64,000 nt of DNA from Ornatilinea sp. GTDB lineage: Bacteria; Chloroflexota; Anaerolineae; Anaerolineales; Anaerolineaceae. Shown here in pieces: positions 59,059 to 64,000 of the stretch (positions are counted from its first letter, which is position 1; every line of letters begins with the position of its first letter). Position numbers and translations under genes: made by a program. The notes beneath the pieces were generated by a model. That model did no database searches and had not been told where the DNA came from. It saw only the letters and a list, made by a program, of their open reading frames with translations. The stretch is from NCBI GenBank assembly GCA_018433975.1, contig JAHDQE010000035.1, forward strand, positions 1 to 64,000. The letters are read 5' to 3'.

Positions 59059-62000
59059 ATGACAATTGCTGATTATCGCGGCGCACGCGGTGCAAATGCA
59101 GGAGATGATTATCACGAACTTTGGGCACTCCGCCAAGCGTTATCTCTATTAGATAAAAAGACCGGATTGTACGCGGTTGTAGTGGAGGGTCTTCAATCTG
59201 AAGATGAAGGCGGAAAATCACCTGATACATGGGATGGGGTTGATTGCACTTTTTACTACGGTAATGAGGATACTGGAATACCCACCCGAATTGTGATTGC
59301 TCAATTCAAATATTCCTCAGCGAATCCCAGCCAAAACTGGAGCATTTCCCGCCTAACTCAATCAACCAAAAAAAGGGGAGACAACTCTGTCTTAAGAAAA
59401 CTAGCAAATGCTTATATCGGCTTGAAAGAAAAATATCCTCATCTAGTTGATTCAGAAAATTTAATTGTGCAGTTTGTTAGCAACCAACCTATTGCCACTG
59501 AGGTTAATGCTGCCATTAGTATTTTAATTACATCGCGAACCGATAAGCATAAGAGTATAAAGTCTCCTTCTGAGCCTGGCTGCGCCAAATTACAGAAGGC
59601 ATCAGGCTTGAAGAAAACTGATTTTCTTTCTTTCATAAAAGCACTCGATTTTTCATCGTGTGGAAGTAGTTCTCGTTTCTCTCTTGAAGAAAATGTTCTT
59701 TCTGTAATCTCAGGATGGACTGATGAAGATGCACGCACAACTGTGGATCATCTCATGCGTTCAGTCCGACGAAAAATGATGCCTGAGGCTAAAAGTGAGA
59801 AAATCACACGACATGTCATCCTTTCTTGGATGGGTATTTCGGATGAGGATGTCTTGTTTCCTTGTCCCTCTAACATAAAGCAAATTTCTCCATTAGTAAA
59901 TCGAAAGATATCCGGAACAATTGTCAGTGAAATTAATAATGGAAGTCAATACATATGTATTCATGGAGAGGGTGGGTGCGGAAAATCAACCCTTATACAA
60001 GAGATTAAAGATAGTCTGCCCTCACAGTCTGTCCTAATTGCCTTCGATTGTTATGGTGGCGGAAGATATCTTGATGCGGACGCATTTCGCCACCGTCCAC
60101 AAGATGCTTTCCTTCAACTTATTAATGATTTAGCCGTATCTCTCCGATCTCCATTGTTATTGAGCAAATCGCTTTCCATCGATTATCCAAGATCGTTTAA
60201 GAAGCGATTGGAGAGGGGAGCTGAGGTTGTTGCATCTTACAACGAAAGTGCCCGTCTCGTAATTGTTGTAGATGCAGCCGATAATTCAATAATTGCTGCT
60301 CAATCACAACCGACTCCTGAAAAAAGTTTCGTTTACGATTTTGTTACATTGGGCGATCTTCCAAGGAACGTTTGCTTAATTGTGACGACGAGGTCAGGAC
60401 GACTGGATTCCCTTCGTCTCCCAGCTTATTTTATTTCTCATAAACTCGACGGATTTGATAGAGATGAAACAGCGGCACACATTAAGTTGTTTTGGGAAGA
60501 TACTTCAGATGCATGGATTGATGATTTTCACCACCTTTCTGGTGGAAATCCTCGAGTAGAACGATATGCGATAGATTATTCGGCCTCCGACCAGCAAAAA
60601 GCGTTATCGGTACTTCGTCCAGAAGGTAAGAATTTAGGAGGAATATTTAAAGAGCAGTTACTTACTGCTCAGCGCAAATCAGGGCATGACCTCAAAACAT
60701 TCTGTTCGGGAGTAATTGCCCTTTCGCGGCCAATACCAATTCACCACCTTTCTTCAATAATCGAATTGAATGAATTACAGGTTCGCGATATCTGCGCTGA
60801 TCTTGCTCCCGGAATTATTGTTGATAATGATGTAATTAGATTTGCCGATGAGGATTTTGAGAGCTTTTTACGATCGGAAGCAGGCCAAGGCACCAGATCG
60901 ATATATGGAATGATTGCGGATCATTTTTTAAAACTTTATAAAGTGGATTCATATGCAGCCAGTCATATTGCATCTGCCTTACTTGCCGCGAACCAAAGAC
61001 AGTCAATACTGGATTTAATCAACGAAGAAAAAGAACCAACTGTTATAAACGATCCTATCCTACGTCGCGAGGTCCAATCGCAACGGCTCAAAATTGCAAT
61101 GAAAGTATGTAGAGAAACAAACAATAATGCCGATGCGATTCTTACGCTCCTTTATGGTGCGGAAGCGTTAAAAACTGATTCAGTTATCCAAAAAATGCTT
61201 ATCGAAAATCCAGATCTGGCGGCTAACTTTGCAAGAGATAGATCAAGCCGGCTAATTCTTGGGAATTCAAATGAGTATGAAAATCATGGCCGACTTCTCT
61301 TCCAATTACTTGCACACGATGCACGGAATAATGATGGTATATCTGTTCGCGAAGGGCTTCGGCAATTACGAGCATGGATGCAGCGAAGGACAGATAATTA
61401 TCATGAGCAAGAAAAAGCACATCCAAAAATTAGACCTCAAGGCTGGCCAATTGAATACCAAGATATTGCCGCTGAAATAGAAGCTGTGCTCCGTATCGAA
61501 GGCCCATCGCAAGCCCTAAAACAAATATTTAATTGGAGCCCGAGATCGATTGCTCTGCGTGTGGCATTGTCTCTGAGTTTTCAGTTAATCACATCTGGTG
61601 AAGCAGATTTGGTTGAGCGGTGCTTGAACGAAACGGATATTCACTCGCCTTGGGACCTTTTCTTGCTCACTCCACTTGCATTATCAGGTAAGGATATTGA
61701 TTTAGAACGTGTTAAAAACGACCTGGAAATATTTCTTGTTCGAGGATTTATTAAGGTTGATAAGCTAAAAAATACATGGGATGATGACAACGTTACTGTC
61801 GATTACTTAGAGATGATTCTTACAGCTTGTGAGGTGTTTCTCGCACATGGTGGTGAAAGATCAAAAATAATTCCAGTGCTCGAGAAATTTAACGATAGTG
61901 AACTACGCAGACATGATCAACTCTTTACTTCTCAGGCGGCAATTATCGATCTTACTTTGCGAGCCTTTACAATACTAGAGCATCTGAATAACCGAAAGCC

Positions 62001-64000
62001 GACACTCGCCACATATTTAGTTGATCCTCCATTACAACCTGATGATCTATCCAAAAAAGAGGTTGTTCAAAGAAGGAGATCAAATAATGAAAACAAACAA
62101 GAACTAGAAAAATTTATTGGGCCACAAATAAGTATTTACGATGTTCGAGCCCAGGCAATTTTAGGAGTAATCCCTTCAGAACAGTTAGCAGTTTCGTTTC
62201 AGGAAGCAATTACCAAATTTCATCAAAGCGATTATCAACTTTCCAGAGATTATCATTCTATTCCAATGAAGACTCGGATGGGAATTTCTATATCTCGTCT
62301 ACTATCTTTACCAAAAGTAAATAGTGTAGACCTCTTAGGAACCATCCTTACTTTGCTGGGCTCAAGCCCCTCATCGTCTGGGAAGGAATTGATAAGAATA
62401 TTTCAGAATCTCGCATTGGATCGATCTCTTCATTCACGTCTTCTTACCGAGGTTGTATCTCAATATCAGAAAGTAAGAGACCAAAGGAGTTCTGCGGAAG
62501 ATAAAATTGAGGCATTTTCGAATTTTGCTCGATTCCTTTTGCCTATCAGTCAAGATGATGCGGAGGTAATTTTTAAGGACGCCTTCAAGGTAGCTGGTGA
62601 AGTAAATCTTGATGTAGTGCATGAAATTTCTCTCTTCAAACCACTGACACTCCGAGCAATCCAAAATATGTCTTTGGAAGATAGGCGCCACGTTGCAAGG
62701 GATTTTGCGGTAGTGGTATGCGATGCTGGGGTTCGATTAGATGGTTACGACCATTTTCCTTGGAATGATGCTGCGCAAGCTATTGCTACCCTTGATTTTC
62801 CATTTTCATTAGCCATCACATCAAGATGGGATGATGAAAATATCGCACACATGAATTCATTACTTCCATCTGTTTTGGAAGCAGCACTTTCACTAAATGT
62901 AGTCTCGCCAACTCAGGTTTCATCTTTTTCACCCTTACTCAATGAATTTGATGAAGAATTGGTTTGTCAGGTTCTAGATAAAGTGGGCAGTGGAGATAAT
63001 GTACACAATAGAAATATTCTTATCGAAAATATTGCTAAGGATGAATTATTGTGGTTTGGAAAAGGAACTCGATCCAGAATTCTTGAGAAGATAAACTCAA
63101 TTTCAGGACTAAACGAAAATGGCTTTTGGAAAATGCGGTTGATAAAAACAACCGAGTTTCATCAAATGGATAAGGTAAATTCCCATTCTACAGATAATCA
63201 AATCGAAAGCCATGGGAGGAAGGAAAAGAAAGATCCATTAGCTGATGTGGATTTTTCTGCTTTTCGATTTACTTCAGGGGAAGAGCTCAGTATTTTCGTT
63301 ACTAATGTTTATGAAGGAGCGCGATTTCAAGGTGAGTATGTTTCTATCAACACAATTTTAGAACGTATCCGAACTGCAATTCAAGTTAGAGATCGCAAAT
63401 CATACCTTGATGCATTAGGTAGACTAAATTTTAGGTATTTATCAGGATATGAATTAGGCTGTGAGATTTCTCAATGCATTCAAGACTGGTCTGGTTCTCC
63501 TGCTATTACCTCCTGGTGTAACAATAATCTACTTCAAATTGTGGTCGAGCGTCTACCTTACTTCTGTAGTTGGCCCGATTACGATAAATCTTTTCTCTCA
63601 AAAATCCTCGACAAGACGGGTCTTGAAGACTCACAAATTTGTACCGGATTACTTGATGCTTTAGAAAGACACGTAGATGTTCTTAAAGCGCCAACAATTT
63701 ATACACTTGTTGGACTGGTTGGGCAATATTGCACACCACAAGAAGCTGCACAAATCATATCCCGCTATGCCAATAGACTAGTTAACCGAATCCCTTTGGC
63801 TGATCAGGAAAAATGGAGACTTGAGGACATTCCAAAAGATAATGCAAGTGCATTCGCTCGATTCCTGTATGCGCTTTTAGGAGACTTTGATACAAGAACC
63901 AGATGGCGTGCAGCACATGCGGTTCGAAGATTAGCTCAATTAGGAAATCTCGAAATAATTGATGACCTTGTACAACTTTATGATCGAAATACTGACGAAA
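59059..64000 (+). CDS. Cap4-nuclease / STAND NTPase (Avs-like antiphage protein), 3' end outside the window
   Basis: Open without a stop from ATG 59059 to the window edge: at least 1647 codons. Residues 1-100 (ARGANAGDDYHELWALRQAL, then VVVEGL, DTWDGVDCTFYYG and VIAQFKYSS) match the Cap4/DUF4297 dsDNA nuclease domain, with Glu/Asp and a Q-F-K metal-binding pattern. A P-loop GEGGCGKST (about 303-311), Walker B LVIVVDAADN (about 400-409) and sensor CLIVTTRSGR (about 439) define a STAND NTPase. The remaining 1100 or so residues are helical repeats, at the end HEAT-like (TRWRAAHAVRRLAQLGN). In Avs proteins the repeats recognise phage terminase or portal and activate the nuclease. Which phage protein this one senses cannot be told. 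Confidence 0.82.
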   Translation, partial: MTIADYRGARGANAGDDYHELWALRQALSLLDKKTGLYAVVVEGLQSEDEGGKSPDTWDGVDCTFYYGNEDTGIPTRIVIAQFKYSSANPSQNWSISRLTQSTKKRGDNSVLRKLANAYIGLKEKYPHLVDSENLIVQFVSNQPIATEVNAAISILITSRTDKHKSIKSPSEPGCAKLQKASGLKKTDFLSFIKALDFSSCGSSSRFSLEENVLSVISGWTDEDARTTVDHLMRSVRRKMMPEAKSEKITRHVILSWMGISDEDVLFPCPSNIKQISPLVNRKISGTIVSEINNGSQYICIHGEGGCGKSTLIQEIKDSLPSQSVLIAFDCYGGGRYLDADAFRHRPQDAFLQLINDLAVSLRSPLLLSKSLSIDYPRSFKKRLERGAEVVASYNESARLVIVVDAADNSIIAAQSQPTPEKSFVYDFVTLGDLPRNVCLIVTTRSGRLDSLRLPAYFISHKLDGFDRDETAAHIKLFWEDTSDAWIDDFHHLSGGNPRVERYAIDYSASDQQKALSVLRPEGKNLGGIFKEQLLTAQRKSGHDLKTFCSGVIALSRPIPIHHLSSIIELNELQVRDICADLAPGIIVDNDVIRFADEDFESFLRSEAGQGTRSIYGMIADHFLKLYKVDSYAASHIASALLAANQRQSILDLINEEKEPTVINDPILRREVQSQRLKIAMKVCRETNNNADAILTLLYGAEALKTDSVIQKMLIENPDLAANFARDRSSRLILGNSNEYENHGRLLFQLLAHDARNNDGISVREGLRQLRAWMQRRTDNYHEQEKAHPKIRPQGWPIEYQDIAAEIEAVLRIEGPSQALKQIFNWSPRSIALRVALSLSFQLITSGEADLVERCLNETDIHSPWDLFLLTPLALSGKDIDLERVKNDLEIFLVRGFIKVDKLKNTWDDDNVTVDYLEMILTACEVFLAHGGERSKIIPVLEKFNDSELRRHDQLFTSQAAIIDLTLRAFTILEHLNNRKPTLATYLVDPPLQPDDLSKKEVVQRRRSNNENKQELEKFIGPQISIYDVRAQAILGVIPSEQLAVSFQEAITKFHQSDYQLSRDYHSIPMKTRMGISISRLLSLPKVNSVDLLGTILTLLGSSPSSSGKELIRIFQNLALDRSLHSRLLTEVVSQYQKVRDQRSSAEDKIEAFSNFARFLLPISQDDAEVIFKDAFKVAGEVNLDVVHEISLFKPLTLRAIQNMSLEDRRHVARDFAVVVCDAGVRLDGYDHFPWNDAAQAIATLDFPFSLAITSRWDDENIAHMNSLLPSVLEAALSLNVVSPTQVSSFSPLLNEFDEELVCQVLDKVGSGDNVHNRNILIENIAKDELLWFGKGTRSRILEKINSISGLNENGFWKMRLIKTTEFHQMDKVNSHSTDNQIESHGRKEKKDPLADVDFSAFRFTSGEELSIFVTNVYEGARFQGEYVSINTILERIRTAIQVRDRKSYLDALGRLNFRYLSGYELGCEISQCIQDWSGSPAITSWCNNNLLQIVVERLPYFCSWPDYDKSFLSKILDKTGLEDSQICTGLLDALERHVDVLKAPTIYTLVGLVGQYCTPQEAAQIISRYANRLVNRIPLADQEKWRLEDIPKDNASAFARFLYALLGDFDTRTRWRAAHAVRRLAQLGNLEIIDDLVQLYDRNTDE

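Noticed and set aside
59439..59738. 99-aa minus-strand ORF
   Set aside because: Antisense to the Avs-like gene, which is open over its whole visible length with all NTPase motifs.
40531..64000. Second attachment site (repeat of the tRNA 3' end)
   Set aside because: I looked for another GGTTCGAATCC-type sequence to the right and did not notice one; an exact search would be needed.

Overview
The window looks like chromosomal DNA of an uncultured, probably monoderm bacterium. I lean towards Chloroflexota (Anaerolineae-like) from the style of the injection-system genes and the small HTH proteins, but nothing here proves it. There are three blocks: a contractile injection system operon on the minus strand (about 33.0 kb down to 0.3 kb), an ordinary metal/redox housekeeping stretch (33.9-40.3 kb), and a defence/mobility island that starts exactly at an initiator tRNA gene (40.46 kb) and runs off the right edge.

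Block 1 is a near-continuous run of about 23 minus-strand genes with short gaps or overlaps. In transcription order: a Pvc15-like AAA+ ATPase, a DUF4157 (HELTH) cargo-type protein, a small helical protein, a DUF4255 tail terminator, one sheath, two tube proteins separated by a 12-bp hairpin, a tail-assembly-chaperone-like protein that appears to continue by -1 frameshift on a G8 run into a DUF6760 tail, a 56-aa helical protein, a third tube-like protein (tube initiator), a 937-aa disordered protein, LysM baseplate protein, VgrG-like spike, PAAR tip, gp25 wedge, baseplate J-like protein and a TIGR02242-type tail protein. The same transcription unit then continues into genes not found in textbook eCIS loci: a DUF4159-like protein, a FHA-like protein, a transmembrane protein, a giant FHA-TM-Ig protein with 13 C-terminal repeats, a lipoprotein with a branched-chain amino-acid-type binding fold, and a secreted lytic-transglycosylase-like protein. 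My inference is a contractile injection machine docked to, or displayed through, the producer's own envelope, with surface sensing and wall-remodelling parts encoded alongside.

Block 2 holds an Nramp Mn/Fe transporter, a tandem universal stress protein and a ferritin-like/VIT1 fusion, all on the plus strand, followed by an aldo/keto reductase with Fe-S motifs, remains of an S9-type hydrolase gene, a frameshifted flavodoxin and a relic that looks like an IS21-type end.

Block 3 begins with tRNA-fMet, its own promoter and terminator, two convergent tyrosine recombinases, an HTH/zinc-ribbon protein and small regulators. Then comes an operon of a 1729-aa helicase-DUF1998-nuclease fusion, a 107-aa unknown, a SNF2 helicase, a 1408-aa type IIG-like adenine methyltransferase and an N-formylglutamate-amidohydrolase-like protein. 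It resembles DISARM and Druantia in parts but matches neither in layout. An 86-bp decayed copy of the methyltransferase 3' end lies beyond the amidohydrolase gene, showing recombination there. The last gene is a large Cap4-nuclease/STAND NTPase (Avs-like), cut by the window edge after 1647 codons. The island is visibly more AT-rich than block 1, and the target-recognition part of the methyltransferase more so again.
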